Shown: piece after piece, positions 17,951 to 26,404 of the stretch | How the letters are laid out: each line of letters begins with the position of its first letter | Numbering within the stretch: the first letter of the stretch is position 1 | DNA from: JAHBVH01 sp034432375 | GTDB lineage: Bacteria; Chloroflexota; Anaerolineae; Caldilineales; Caldilineaceae | DNA length: 64,000 nucleotides | NCBI GenBank assembly: GCA_034432375.1 | Contig: DAOUCA010000057.1 | Location: forward strand, 1-64,000 | Reading direction: 5' to 3' | The notes under the pieces: generated by a model | Told to the model about the DNA's origin: nothing | The model's input: the letters and a program-made list of their open reading frames with translations, nothing else | Database searches by the model: none | Made by a program: the position numbers and the translations under genes

Positions 17951-19303
17951 ATGAACAGAAGACGACGGACCATTTCTCGAAATTCTGCAGAAGGCGACAC
18001 GATTTCCCCCATCGCTCGCTCGACTAGTTCCGTCGAAAGTGAGCTAGATCAGTATATCAATCTGGGGCAGAAGGAAGAAGAAGAGGATGTTCTCGACGAC
18101 ATCCAAGATACAAGCGAGGATGAGGACGAAGAATCTGCGCCGATTCCGCGCATTGAACGCGATACGAAACTCGAAGAAGAGATTGAACGCGAGAAGTATG
18201 TCCCGATTGAAAAGCTCGTCGCCGATGTGCCCGAGATCAGTCAGAGCCTTGACCCCGTACGCATCTATCTGCGCGAGATTGGTCGCCATCCGCTGCTAAC
18301 GGCAGAGGAAGAGCTAGAGCTTGCCCAAGAGATCAAGGACGCGCTGGAGCCGCTCGAACGAGTTGAGGCGGTTATTGGTACGCTCGATGGGCAGATCGCG
18401 CTTTCCACACGCATGACACGCGCGTTGGATGAAATCGAGCAAGTGCCGGATGAAGAAGAGCGCAGCGAGTTGGAAGGGATCATCTTTATTGGTAAGAAGG
18501 CGCACAATCGACTGACGCAGAGCAACCTTCGTCTCGTCGTCAGTGTGGCCAAGCGTTACATTGGTCGTGGGCTCAATTTTCTGGACCTTATTCAAGAAGG
18601 CAATGTCGGCTTGATCCGTGCTGTCGACAAATTTGACCATACCTTGGGCTTTAAGTTCAGCACCTATGCCACCTGGTGGATCCGGCAGGCGATCAGCCGG
18701 GCAATTGCTGATCAGGCGCGTACCATTCGTATTCCTGTGCACATGGTAGAAACGATCAATCGCCAGGGACGCATTCAGCGCAAGTTGCAGCAGGATTTGG
18801 GTCGCGAACCGACCTTTGAAGAGATCGCGCTGGAGATGGACTTTCTCGAAGAAGACGATATCAGCAAGGTGCGCCGCTCGATGGCGTCAGGCATTCCGAT
18901 GGAGTCCGATGTGGAACGGCGGCTGGAGCGGGCCACGCAGAAGGTACAGCGGATTAAACGGCTGAGCCAGGAGCCAATTAGCCTCAACACGCCGGTTGGC
19001 ACGGAAGAGAACAGTTCGCTCGGCGATTTTATTGAAGATGAAAGTATGCCGGCCCCCGAAGGGGTCGCCAGCCGTCGTCTGTTGCAGGAGCACATGAGTG
19101 AGATCCTTGATGGCTTGAGTGAGCGCGAACGAAAAGTATTGGTTATGCGCTTTGGCTTAGAAGATGGCATCACGCGTACGCTCGAAGATGTGGGCCGCGA
19201 GTTTAATGTCACCCGCGAACGGGTACGGCAGATCGAAGCAAAGGCGCTGCGCAAATTGCGCCACCCCTTGCGCAGCCGTAAATTACGCGATTACCTTGGG
19301 TAA
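17951..19303 (+). CDS. sigA: primary RNA polymerase sigma factor (SigA/RpoD)
   Basis: A 450-residue sigma-70 group 1 factor. An acidic N-terminal stretch (about 30-75) stands for region 1.1. Region 1.2 starts at DPVRIYLREIG (about 100). Region 2 includes NLRLVVSVAKRYIGRGLNFL, DLIQEGNVGL and TYATWWIRQAI, which bind core polymerase, melt the -10 and contact it. Region 3 begins near IQRKLQQDLGREPTFEEI. Region 4.2 carries the -35-binding helix-turn-helix TLEDVGREFNVTRERVRQIE. All key regions are intact. Ribosome binding site GGGAAGG; a perfect palindrome lies just upstream and a strong terminator just downstream. Confidence 0.97.
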   Translation: MNRRRRTISRNSAEGDTISPIARSTSSVESELDQYINLGQKEEEEDVLDDIQDTSEDEDEESAPIPRIERDTKLEEEIEREKYVPIEKLVADVPEISQSLDPVRIYLREIGRHPLLTAEEELELAQEIKDALEPLERVEAVIGTLDGQIALSTRMTRALDEIEQVPDEEERSELEGIIFIGKKAHNRLTQSNLRLVVSVAKRYIGRGLNFLDLIQEGNVGLIRAVDKFDHTLGFKFSTYATWWIRQAISRAIADQARTIRIPVHMVETINRQGRIQRKLQQDLGREPTFEEIALEMDFLEEDDISKVRRSMASGIPMESDVERRLERATQKVQRIKRLSQEPISLNTPVGTEENSSLGDFIEDESMPAPEGVASRRLLQEHMSEILDGLSERERKVLVMRFGLEDGITRTLEDVGREFNVTRERVRQIEAKALRKLRHPLRSRKLRDYLG

Positions 19304-19322
19304 TCAGTCCATAGACAAAAAA

Positions 19323-19355
19323 GCCGCCGCCTGATCATCAGGCGGCGGCTTTTTT
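19323..19355. terminator. bidirectional intrinsic terminator
   Basis: A 13-bp GC-rich palindrome (left arm GCCGCCGCCTGAT from 19323) is followed by TTTTTT on the + strand and by the complement of AAAAAA on the other side. It serves sigA and the converging ABC operon, whose stop codon is at 19364. Confidence 0.95.
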
Positions 19356-19363
19356 GTTAACAA

Positions 19364-20266
19364 TTATTTGATGCCCGTCAGCGTAATCCCCTGTACAAAG
19401 TATTTCTGTGCAGAGACGTACACCAGTAACACGGGAATAATACTCACCGTCGACGCAGCCATAAGCAACGAAACTTGGGTGAAGTATTCCCCCTGAAAAA
19501 GGGCCAGCCCCACTGGCAGGGTCTGGAGCTTAATCGAGGTGATGAAGATCAGCGGTCCAAAAAGATCGTTCCATGAATCGAGAAAGGTGAAGACCCCCAC
19601 CGCGGCCAACGCCGGCTTTACTTGGGGCAACATAATCCGCCAGTAGATGCCAAAGAGCGAACAGCCATCGATCTTGGCCGCATCTTCCAGTTCCTGCGGC
19701 ATTGTTTTGAAGAATTGGCGCATGAGAAAGGTCGCATAGACCGGCGTTAAGACCCGTGGCACCCACAGCGGATAGTGTGTATCTAACCATCCCATATCAC
19801 GAAAGATAATGTATTGGGGAATGAGATAGACGATGCCGGGGATCATGGCGGTCGACAGCAGGATCGAAAACGCAACATCTTTGCCGATGAAACGAATCCG
19901 TGCAAACGCATAGGCCGCCAACGAGGTGACAAAGAGCAAACCGACCACATTGTAGATCGCTAACTTGACGCTGTTAAAGAACATCGTCACAACGATCGGC
20001 GTACGCAGCAGATAGAGATAGTTATCCCATTGCGGCACTTTGGGGAAAATTGTCGGCGGCAACGTCATCAGTTCGGCTTCGGTCTTGAGCGAGGCACTCA
20101 GCATCCACAAGAGCGGCAAGAGAAACATCAGCGCCAGAATCACCATAAGGATGTGAAAGAACGACGAGACGAAAAAGTTCTGCACCATTACCCCGGTTGA
20201 CCGCTCCGTCTTCTGTCGTGCAGGGGGGTGTGCCGACAATAGCTCGGCCTTGACAACTTCAGCCAC
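19364..20266 (-). CDS. carbohydrate ABC transporter permease, MalG-type
   Basis: A 300-residue inner-membrane permease with six transmembrane segments and the EAA loop ELEDAAKIDGCSLFGIYWRI that contacts the ATPase. N-terminal helix ILMVILALMFLLPLLWMLS and the LTGIK-type end fit the MalG/UgpE group. Start: an upstream ATG at 20299 is in frame, but GGAGG lies seven bases before a GTG at 20266, so GTG is chosen. It is last in the minus-strand order enzyme - binding protein - permease - permease. No ATPase gene is present, so a shared ATPase encoded elsewhere is likely. Confidence 0.9.
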   Translation of the reverse strand: MAEVVKAELLSAHPPARQKTERSTGVMVQNFFVSSFFHILMVILALMFLLPLLWMLSASLKTEAELMTLPPTIFPKVPQWDNYLYLLRTPIVVTMFFNSVKLAIYNVVGLLFVTSLAAYAFARIRFIGKDVAFSILLSTAMIPGIVYLIPQYIIFRDMGWLDTHYPLWVPRVLTPVYATFLMRQFFKTMPQELEDAAKIDGCSLFGIYWRIMLPQVKPALAAVGVFTFLDSWNDLFGPLIFITSIKLQTLPVGLALFQGEYFTQVSLLMAASTVSIIPVLLVYVSAQKYFVQGITLTGIK

Positions 20267-20343
20267 GGTAAAACCTCCAATTCTTCCCGATGCGTCCAAA
20301 GTCTACTGCCGCTAGGGCAACAATTAGCTCGCCCAGCAGATAT

Positions 20344-21261
20344 TTATTCATAAAATACCCACCGTTTTTGCATCTTCCACTGCACAAGGGTAATCAATGA
20401 AATAATCAGGAAAAGCACCCAAGCCATCGCAGAGGCATAGCCGAGCCGACCAAACGCAAATGCATTCTGGTAAAGATAATAGATATAGACATTGGTCGCA
20501 TTTGCCGGACCCCCTTGTGTCATCACATAAATCAGACCAAAGACCTGAAACGATCCTATAAATTGCGTAATGAGCAGAAAGAAGATCGAAGGGGTTAACA
20601 AGGGCAATGTGACAAAGCGAAAGCGGGCAAAAGCACCCGCCCCATCCAACTTTGACGCTTCATACAATGATTCGGGAATGCCTTGAAGGCCAGCCAGCAG
20701 AATCAGCATGGGATAGCCTACACTTTGCCAAACGCCAACGAGAATGACCGAAGGCATCGCCCAAGTCAAGCTGCTCAGCCACGATGGTCCTTGAATGCCA
20801 AAGAGCGACAAAACCCAGTTGAAGAGACCAACATCGGGCGCATAGAGCCAAAACCAGACCAGGCTGATGGCCACGGTGCTCGTAACATTGGGCGCAAAGA
20901 AGGCGGTGCGATACCAATAGACCATGCGCATTGACCGATTGCACAACAACGCCAGCACTAACGCCAGCGAAATACTCAGCGGAATCGATCCTAGTGTATA
21001 GTAGATGGTGTTGCGCAGCGTAATGGTGAAGAACTTATCGGCGGTTAACAAGCGGGTATAATTATCAACACCAATGAAGCTGGGATCATTTAACCCGGTC
21101 CAGTTGGTCATCGATGCATAGATTGATACCAAGATGGGATAAAATTGAAAAAGGCAGACGCCAATCACCACCGGCATGATAAAGAGCCAGCCAAAGACAT
21201 GCTCTTGCAGCCGCATCCACGAGAGTCGCCCCCGTGGCCGCCTGAGTGCTACTGTTGCCAT
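20344..21261 (-). CDS. carbohydrate ABC transporter permease, MalF/UgpA-type
   Basis: A 305-residue permease with six transmembrane helices; EAA loop SLYEASKLDGAGAFARFRFV; typical GGPANATNVYIYYLYQNAF motif of sugar permeases (GGPxxxT). GGGAG is placed eight bases before the ATG. It pairs with the downstream permease (77 bp gap) to form the membrane channel for the solute caught by the binding protein at 21541. Substrate unknown, but the clustered enolase-superfamily enzyme suggests a sugar acid or a glycoside-derived sugar. Confidence 0.9.
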   Translation of the reverse strand: MATVALRRPRGRLSWMRLQEHVFGWLFIMPVVIGVCLFQFYPILVSIYASMTNWTGLNDPSFIGVDNYTRLLTADKFFTITLRNTIYYTLGSIPLSISLALVLALLCNRSMRMVYWYRTAFFAPNVTSTVAISLVWFWLYAPDVGLFNWVLSLFGIQGPSWLSSLTWAMPSVILVGVWQSVGYPMLILLAGLQGIPESLYEASKLDGAGAFARFRFVTLPLLTPSIFFLLITQFIGSFQVFGLIYVMTQGGPANATNVYIYYLYQNAFAFGRLGYASAMAWVLFLIISLITLVQWKMQKRWVFYE

Positions 21262-21338
21262 ACATCTTACTCCCTAGTCAAAATCGAGTGATGGGCCTTT
21301 ATGAAGATTAAGCAGTAAATTCGGGAATTGAGCGGACC

Positions 21339-21381
21339 CTGAGCCTGTCAAACCCGGAGCGGCTTCGACAAGATCAGCCTA
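21339..21381. repeat. degenerate copy of a CTGAGCCTGTC inverted repeat
   Basis: CTGAGCCTGTC at the left and GATCAGCCTA at the right bracket a GAGCGGCTTCGAC core. It resembles the better-preserved copy at 55102-55184. Sequences of the GGCTGAGCCTGTCGAA type are common intergenic repeats in bacteria. Confidence 0.5.
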
Positions 21382-21403
21382 CCGTTGCAGATTTATTTAA
21401 GTA

Positions 21404-21496
21404 ACTTATGTTACGCAGGAAAGGATTTCCCCCATCCCTAATCCCGCCCCTGGGCGCGGGGGAAGAGGGGGTGTCGAATCCGTGCGTAACATGAGT
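21404..21496. repeat. palindromic element, family A copy 2
   Basis: A 93-bp element with ends ACTTATGTTACGCA and TGCGTAACATGAGT (one mismatch between arms), the same ends as copy 1 at 7756, but with a different core (CCCGCCCCTGGGCGCGGGGG). It lies between the binding protein and the first permease gene of the ABC cluster, where a hairpin could lower downstream expression. Confidence 0.75.
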
Positions 21497-21540
21497 AATT
21501 AATATCCATAAAGGCGCATCACTCGATTGATGCAGACTGA

Positions 21541-22884
21541 TTAGATCTCACCGGCCAGCGCTTTTTCCACATCCTCGCGAATACCATTCAGCGCATCTTC
21601 GGCGGATGCTTGACAGGTGTAGACCAGTTCTAACTCGGGTCGGTAGAAGGAACGGGCCCGTTCGATGTAGGTCGAGAAGTTCTCCGTCACCGAGTGATCC
21701 AGCGCATCTAAGACCAATGAAATGTGTTCCGGCGGCAGATCGCCATTATTGTTGACCATGTATTCTGCCATCTCGCGCCGTGGTGGAATAAAGGCACCGG
21801 TATCGGCAAAGATCTTGGCCCCTTCGTTGTCCGTCATGAACTTCAACAGATCCCACGCGCCGTCCGGATTGGTCGACACGCTGGGGATACAGAAGCAGAC
21901 GATGGTGGCAATTGTCGTCTGTGCTTCTTGGCCGGGCACAGGGGCGATATCCCACACAAAGTCGGTGGCATTCGCGCGCATGTAAGGCGCAACGCCAAAG
22001 ACATTGAGGTACATCCCGATCTGGCCGGCGGCAAAGAGCTGATTGGGCGCACCACTGCGGGTAACGACACCCCATTCCGGCTGTGCCTTGTGCACACAAG
22101 TCAGATCCGTCACCCACTGGATGGCTTCAATCGATTTGGGATTGGCGAGTGTAAACTCAGTGCCATCAAAGGAGTAGATGCCATTGGGTTCGCCGTTGGA
22201 GACAGGAAAGACAGTTTCATAGCCGGTGGATGAGTAGAAGAGCGCGCCCCACTGCTCCCCTTCAACAGTCAACGCTTTGGCGGCCTCCAACACATCGGCA
22301 AACTTCCAATTTTCGTCGGTCCAGGTGGTCGGTGGCAAAGCTACCCCGGCCTCTTCAAACATCGTCCGGTTGTAGAAGATCACATTGGGCTGACAACCAA
22401 CACTCCATGCCGTATATTCGCCTGTGGGTTGGCGGGGGAAATCATAAATTGTCTCAAAGAAGCCCTCGCCAGTGAGGCCGTCGCGTTCCAAGAAGGAACT
22501 CATGTCAAGCAGCGCGCCCTCCGACGTATAGCCACGCACAAAGTCATCGTTGATGCGCATTACATCGGGCGCGGTGCCGCCGGCGATCATCGTGCGCATA
22601 CGCGTCTCATAATCCTGCGCGGGCGTCGGCTGCACATCCACTTGCACACCAGAGGCATCTCGATAGGCGTCAAGCACCGTCTCAAAGGGTGTCCCGGTAA
22701 TCTCATCCCAGTTCATAATTGAGACAATCTGCGCTTCGGCGGCTACGCCACCGGCAGCGGCAGCCCCATTCTCGGCAGATCCGGCAGGAGTGCCGGGAGC
22801 CACACAGGCAGCAAGCGCGGTTGCGCCTGTGCCCAGGGCAAGGCCATGCAAAAACCGACGACGCGAAAGTTGAACAGATCTCAT
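21541..22884 (-). CDS. sugar ABC transporter substrate-binding lipoprotein (Tat-exported)
   Basis: A 447-residue family-1 solute-binding protein. The N-terminus carries a twin-arginine signal SRRRFLHGLALG and a lipobox ending LAAC, so it is likely exported folded and lipid-anchored. The mature part has typical features of this family (VFPVSNGEPNGIYSF; GVAPYMRANATDFVWDIAP; FCIPSVSTNPDGAWDLLKFM). AGGAGG lies seven bases before the ATG. It delivers its ligand to the two permeases downstream. The order with the enolase-type enzyme upstream suggests uptake and catabolism of one carbohydrate. Confidence 0.93.
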   Translation of the reverse strand: MRSVQLSRRRFLHGLALGTGATALAACVAPGTPAGSAENGAAAAGGVAAEAQIVSIMNWDEITGTPFETVLDAYRDASGVQVDVQPTPAQDYETRMRTMIAGGTAPDVMRINDDFVRGYTSEGALLDMSSFLERDGLTGEGFFETIYDFPRQPTGEYTAWSVGCQPNVIFYNRTMFEEAGVALPPTTWTDENWKFADVLEAAKALTVEGEQWGALFYSSTGYETVFPVSNGEPNGIYSFDGTEFTLANPKSIEAIQWVTDLTCVHKAQPEWGVVTRSGAPNQLFAAGQIGMYLNVFGVAPYMRANATDFVWDIAPVPGQEAQTTIATIVCFCIPSVSTNPDGAWDLLKFMTDNEGAKIFADTGAFIPPRREMAEYMVNNNGDLPPEHISLVLDALDHSVTENFSTYIERARSFYRPELELVYTCQASAEDALNGIREDVEKALAGEI

Positions 22885-23027
22885 TCTGCTTCCTCCTAGC
22901 TTTCTTTTTTGTGAACAACAACAATGATCTCAGCCTACGGTGGGGAGTCGATAAACCACTTTATAAAGGGGGTGGCGTCAGCCATAAGCCGGCAACAATA
23001 GACCAATGGTCAGACAGGGAGACAGTC

Positions 23028-23107
23028 ACTGATTTACTGTCCTACTGATTTACTGTCCCACTGATTTACTGTACCACTGATTTACTGTACCACTGATTTA
23101 CTGGCCC
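23028..23107. repeat. 16-bp minisatellite
   Basis: Five tandem units of ACTGATTTACTGTCCC type (variants end TCCT, TCCC, TACC, TACC, GCCC). The array ends a few bases before the stop codon of the enzyme at 23114. The sequence ACTGATTTACTGTCCTAC recurs at about 60868, so the unit belongs to a dispersed sequence. Confidence 0.9.
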
Positions 23108-23113
23108 ACTGTC

Positions 23114-24157
23114 CTAATGCGCATGGCCAAAACCTGGCTCTTCCGGCAGCGGATAACAGCCGTTGACCAGCTTAATGGACGAACCATCGGGGAGCAAGCC
23201 ACTTTCCATAAAGAGTGTGTTGGGGAGCGCGGCCAACACATGTAGATGGATACCGCCGCCGTGGGACGCATAGGGAATGTTAAAGGCGTCGGCCATCAAC
23301 CCGATCTCTAAACATTCGGTCACCCCACCAGCGCGGCGCAGATCGGGTTGGACGATATCTACGGCCCGGCGGGTAAAGAGTTCGCGAAATTGGCGTTTGC
23401 CATAATTATTTTCGCCGGAGGCAATCGGGATCGTCAGATCGTGGGCAAGCAGCGCCAGCCCATCCACATCGTCGGCACGCAAGGGTTCCTCAAACCAGTA
23501 GCAGCCCATCTCTTCATAGACTCGACCACGGCGCAGTGCCTCGTTAACGGTAAAGACCTGGTTCGCATCGACCATAAGCAACTTTTGGTCGCCAATCACC
23601 GAACGGACTGCGTCAATCCGTGCTACATCCTCAGCCAGCGTCGGCGAACCAACTTTGACTTTGACACCACAAAAGCCCTGCTCCATCGCCTTGGCGGTAA
23701 TGCGCTTGAGTTCATCAATCGGATAGTTGAGCCAGCCGGACATGGAATAGGCGGGGACCATTGTCCGTTGTGCGCCCAGCAAACGCCAGACCGGCTGCTC
23801 CAACGCCCGCCCCATGATATCCCAGAGTGCAATATCAATCCCGGCGATGGCAAAGAGCACCGGCCCTTGCACGCCATGATAATCATTTAACTTCCACAAT
23901 TTATCGCGAATGCCGCGCACGAGAAAGGGATCATCACCAATAATCGCGGGGCCGATAATCTCGTTGACAAGCTGAGAAAGCAGAGCCGGTGCTCTGTCAA
24001 CACGGCCAAAATAGGTGGAGCTACTCCCGCAGACGCCTTCATCGGTTTCGATGGTGATGAGACACTCGCCGCGGGTGTCGAGGGTTTGCAACGCATCGCG
24101 AATTGGTTCGGCGCGACGCTCGGACGTTGCGGTTGCGTAGACCTTGGTAATTTTCAT
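23114..24157 (-). CDS. enolase-superfamily dehydratase/epimerase, mandelate racemase subgroup
   Basis: A 347-residue mandelate racemase/muconate lactonizing family enzyme. Catalytic features: KxK at K166/K168 (GVKVKVG), metal ligands D197 (MVDANQ), E223 (WFEEP) and E249 (SGENN), and a D272/H299 pair (VQPDLRR, ASHGGG). The KxK plus His-Asp pair places it in the mandelate racemase subgroup, most of which dehydrate acid sugars; the exact substrate cannot be read. It heads the minus-strand cluster before the solute-binding protein and two permeases. GAGGA lies nine bases before the ATG. Confidence 0.88.
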   Translation of the reverse strand: MKITKVYATATSERRAEPIRDALQTLDTRGECLITIETDEGVCGSSSTYFGRVDRAPALLSQLVNEIIGPAIIGDDPFLVRGIRDKLWKLNDYHGVQGPVLFAIAGIDIALWDIMGRALEQPVWRLLGAQRTMVPAYSMSGWLNYPIDELKRITAKAMEQGFCGVKVKVGSPTLAEDVARIDAVRSVIGDQKLLMVDANQVFTVNEALRRGRVYEEMGCYWFEEPLRADDVDGLALLAHDLTIPIASGENNYGKRQFRELFTRRAVDIVQPDLRRAGGVTECLEIGLMADAFNIPYASHGGGIHLHVLAALPNTLFMESGLLPDGSSIKLVNGCYPLPEEPGFGHAH

Positions 24158-24291
24158 GATAAGAAGTCCTCATTGGTCGAGGCCGATCCGGATAAAGCTA
24201 GGGAGCAACCGGTCGGTCTCAGCGTTAGCATTTGGGGACAGGCCCTATTATACCTTTAACTGAAATCTATGCAAACCGCTTTTTTGAGGCT

Positions 24292-24370
24292 GGGTGCGTA
24301 CTACATTTTCGGGGGCACTCAGACTAATCGGTATTCATGCTCGACCAATCCCCCAAGATGGGACGCGCCC
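24292..24370. repeat. palindromic element, family B copy 1 (decayed)
   Basis: GGGTGCGTACTACATTTTCG at the left and CCCCAAGATGGGACGCGCCC at the right form imperfect arms. The same ends occur in the well-preserved copy at 25460. Flanks TTTGAGGCT and TTTGGAGTT agree at six of nine bases, which may be an old target duplication. The rest of the 350-bp stretch 24158-24510 holds the tRNA promoter and nothing else I can name. Confidence 0.7.
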
Positions 24371-24460
24371 TTTGGAGTTCATTTCGCTGCGGCAAACATT
24401 TTGGGAAACGGCATCAATGAACGGGGTATAAATCGTTTTTGTCATTTAGAAAATGATAAT

Positions 24461-24489
24461 TTGACAAGAGCCATATCCTTCGGTACAAT
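24461..24489 (+). promoter_or_regulatory. promoter of tRNA-Asn
   Basis: TTGACA (24461-24466) and TACAAT (24484-24489) with a 17-bp spacer predict a start about 15 bp before the tRNA. Confidence 0.85.
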
Positions 24490-24510
24490 ACACCCCGTTG
24501 CCGAACACGG

Positions 24511-24586
<76 letters not shown>

Positions 24587-24590
24587 CTCA

Positions 24591-24627
24591 AGAAGCGCCT
24601 TTGCATAAGCAAAGGCGCTTCTTTTTT
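24591..24627 (+). terminator. intrinsic terminator after tRNA-Asn
   Basis: AGAAGCGCCTTTGC and GCAAAGGCGCTTCT form a 14-bp stem around an ATAA loop, followed by a run of seven T. Confidence 0.95.
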
Positions 24628-24689
24628 TACTTTTTCCATTGCCCAACGTGGTCGGCGCTAGCCGCGCCCAAAGCAATCATCTGTGAACA

Positions 24690-24746
<57 letters not shown>

Positions 24747-24775
24747 TTATGGGGAAATGTCAATGCTAGGTAATA

Positions 24776-24817
24776 ACTCATGTTACGCATAGACATGCCG
24801 GTCTCGAGTACTCCGCA
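24776..24817. repeat. palindromic element, family A copy 3 (left half only)
   Basis: ACTCATGTTACGCA followed by ATGCCGGTCTCGAGTAC and CCGCA equals the left arm of copy 1 at 7756. The right arm is missing, so the element is truncated. Confidence 0.75.
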
Positions 24818-24858
24818 TCCTTATTAGCAACGCGATACCCTTATGTTTCCCGCCTCGT

Positions 24859-25275
24859 CTAAGTAGCATTGTGAGCTAATTTCTTTGCTCTATCCAGTCT
24901 AGCGGTCAGCTTAACCGAGTTCTTGGAGTAGGTTGGCTGTGTAGAAATAACTCGTTGAAGAATTAAAATCTCGTTGTCGTATTGCTCCTTCATGTCGTAG
25001 AGGGTCGCGAGACGTTCGTAGTATTCCGATGGTGCGGGAACCTTATCAATTTTTGCTTGTGCTTCAGCAACAGCGATCAACTCAAGTAAGAGAGAAATCG
25101 CTTTATCAGGACTTTCTCGCTCCAACGCTTCGACTTCATGACGATAGGTAGTGTAATGACGCCCATTGAGTTCGCCTGCTTTGTTTGCAAGCTCTGTGAT
25201 TTTTCGATACCTGTTTACAGAGGGCTTAGTAGAGTTGAATTTCTTCTTACCTCGTAACCATGAGAAGAGATCCAT
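24859..25275 (-). CDS. hypothetical helical protein
   Basis: A 138-residue soluble protein opening MDLFSWLRGKKKF, with no signal peptide. The middle and end are rich in Glu, Ala and Leu with helix-pair patterns (AISLLLELIAVAEAQAKI; YYERLATLYDMKEQYDNEIL), resembling TPR-like repeats. I do not recognise a family. Its codon use is more AT-rich than the surrounding genes and it lies inside the segment bounded by tRNA-Asn copies, so it may have arrived by transfer. No partner gene is visible on its strand. Confidence 0.65.
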   Translation of the reverse strand: MDLFSWLRGKKKFNSTKPSVNRYRKITELANKAGELNGRHYTTYRHEVEALERESPDKAISLLLELIAVAEAQAKIDKVPAPSEYYERLATLYDMKEQYDNEILILQRVISTQPTYSKNSVKLTARLDRAKKLAHNAT

Positions 25276-25459
25276 TGTGTTTAGTCCTATAATCTACACT
25301 TTCTACGCACTGTGAAGTACAGTGGTTGTCTTCGAGCTTCCATCATCGCGCTAGAGTGCCATTCTGTAAAGAAACATTCTGCTTACGGTTAAAGGACAAA
25401 CGTCCGTGTTCATTTTGTAGCAAAGCGTACGATAACATTTTAGGCCGAACGTTAACTTG

Positions 25460-25539
25460 GGGTGCGTACCACATTTGGGGGATTACGCCGGACGATCAAT
25501 TTTGTCCTTCTGTGTAATCCCCCAAAATGGGACGCACCC
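25460..25539. mobile_element. MITE-like element, family B copy 2, with 9-bp target duplication
   Basis: An 80-bp palindromic element with arms GGGTGCGTACC...GGGGGATTAC and GTAATCCCCC...GACGCACCC. It is flanked by a perfect direct repeat GTTAACTTG (25451-25459 and 25540-25548), best explained as a target site duplication. It has no coding capacity, so a transposase would have to act from elsewhere. The right duplication provides the TTG of the ars promoter -35. The rest of 25276-25459 shows no gene. Confidence 0.88.
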
Positions 25540-25545
25540 GTTAAC

Positions 25546-25611
25546 TTGCATAAAATTCTATTATCGATATAATTCAAATAAAATTGCTTCAATATATTTT
25601 GAATTATATCG
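25546..25611 (+). promoter_or_regulatory. ars promoter and ArsR-type operator
   Basis: -35 TTGCAT (25546-25551) and -10 TATAAT (25568-25573), 16 bp apart. A perfect 14-bp inverted repeat, CGATATAATTCAAA (25565-25578) with TTTGAATTATATCG (25598-25611), covers the -10 and ends at the ribosome binding site. AT-rich TTCAAA/TTTGAA half sites fit ArsR-family operators, so autorepression is likely. Confidence 0.8.
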
Positions 25612-25622
25612 AGGAAGGTACT

Positions 25623-26399
25623 ATGATCACGAATTTTCCACAGCGCGAACTCCCGAATGTTCTCAAAATTCTCGCCCATGAGGTACGCTGGCAATTGTTG
25701 TCATTGTTAGCCTATAGCGATTATCGCGTCAATGAATTGAGTAGATTGCTCAGCCGGCCCGTCAACTTGATCTCGTATCACTTGCGCCTGCTGCGTTCCG
25801 GCGCGATTGTACAGGAACATCGAAGTAGTGCCGACGCGCGTGACGTATTCTACAGTCTAGATTTGGAACGCTTTGAAAGTTTATATACCTTGGCAATGGA
25901 GAGCTTACATCCAGGGTTATCGCATGCACAAACGGCGCTTGCAACTGTAGCGTCAGCCGAGGGTCGCCCTCCGGTTCGTGTCCTATTTCTCTGCACACAC
26001 AACAGTGCGCGGTCCCAAATGGCCGAAGCACTGCTACGCCACATGGGTGGTGCGCACGTTGAAGTTTATAGCGCCGGCACCGAGGCAACGGTTGTACGGC
26101 CAGAAGCGCTTGCCGTTCTACAAAAAAACAACATCGACAGTACCGGGCTTTATTCAAAGCACCTCAACCTATTTCTCGGTCAGGACTTTGACTATGTCAT
26201 TACAGTCTGCGACAACGCCAACGAGAGCTGTCCAGTCTTTCCTGGCGCGCCGGAGCGTATTCATTGGAGCCTGCCCGATCCCTCTGCCGTCACCGATGAG
26301 GAAAAACGCTATATCGCATTTGCAGAAGTATTCGCGACATTGGAAAAACGCATCCAACTTTTGGTTGCGATCATCAACCGTCCACAAAGTGAAGCATAG
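25623..26399 (+). CDS. ArsR regulator fused to thioredoxin-type arsenate reductase ArsC
   Basis: A 258-residue fusion. Residues about 1-105 are a winged helix-turn-helix of the ArsR family (ELSRLLSRPVNLISYHLRLL). Residues about 118-250 are a low-molecular-weight phosphatase-fold ArsC: P-loop CTHNSAR (C124), redox cysteines C196 and C203 (VCDNANESCPVF) and the DP loop (SLPDPSA). The cysteine triad is that of thioredoxin-coupled reductases that turn arsenate into arsenite. The ArsR half has no cysteine, so the classical arsenite site is absent. GAGGAAGG precedes the ATG at 25623; an upstream in-frame ATG (25584) lies inside the operator and is rejected. The next gene is an aquaporin five bases downstream. 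Confidence 0.9.
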   Translation: MITNFPQRELPNVLKILAHEVRWQLLSLLAYSDYRVNELSRLLSRPVNLISYHLRLLRSGAIVQEHRSSADARDVFYSLDLERFESLYTLAMESLHPGLSHAQTALATVASAEGRPPVRVLFLCTHNSARSQMAEALLRHMGGAHVEVYSAGTEATVVRPEALAVLQKNNIDSTGLYSKHLNLFLGQDFDYVITVCDNANESCPVFPGAPERIHWSLPDPSAVTDEEKRYIAFAEVFATLEKRIQLLVAIINRPQSEA

Positions 26400-26404
26400 T
26401 TCTT

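Noticed and set aside
23028..23107. CRISPR array before the enolase-family gene
   Set aside because: Units are 16 bp without spacers and no cas gene is near.
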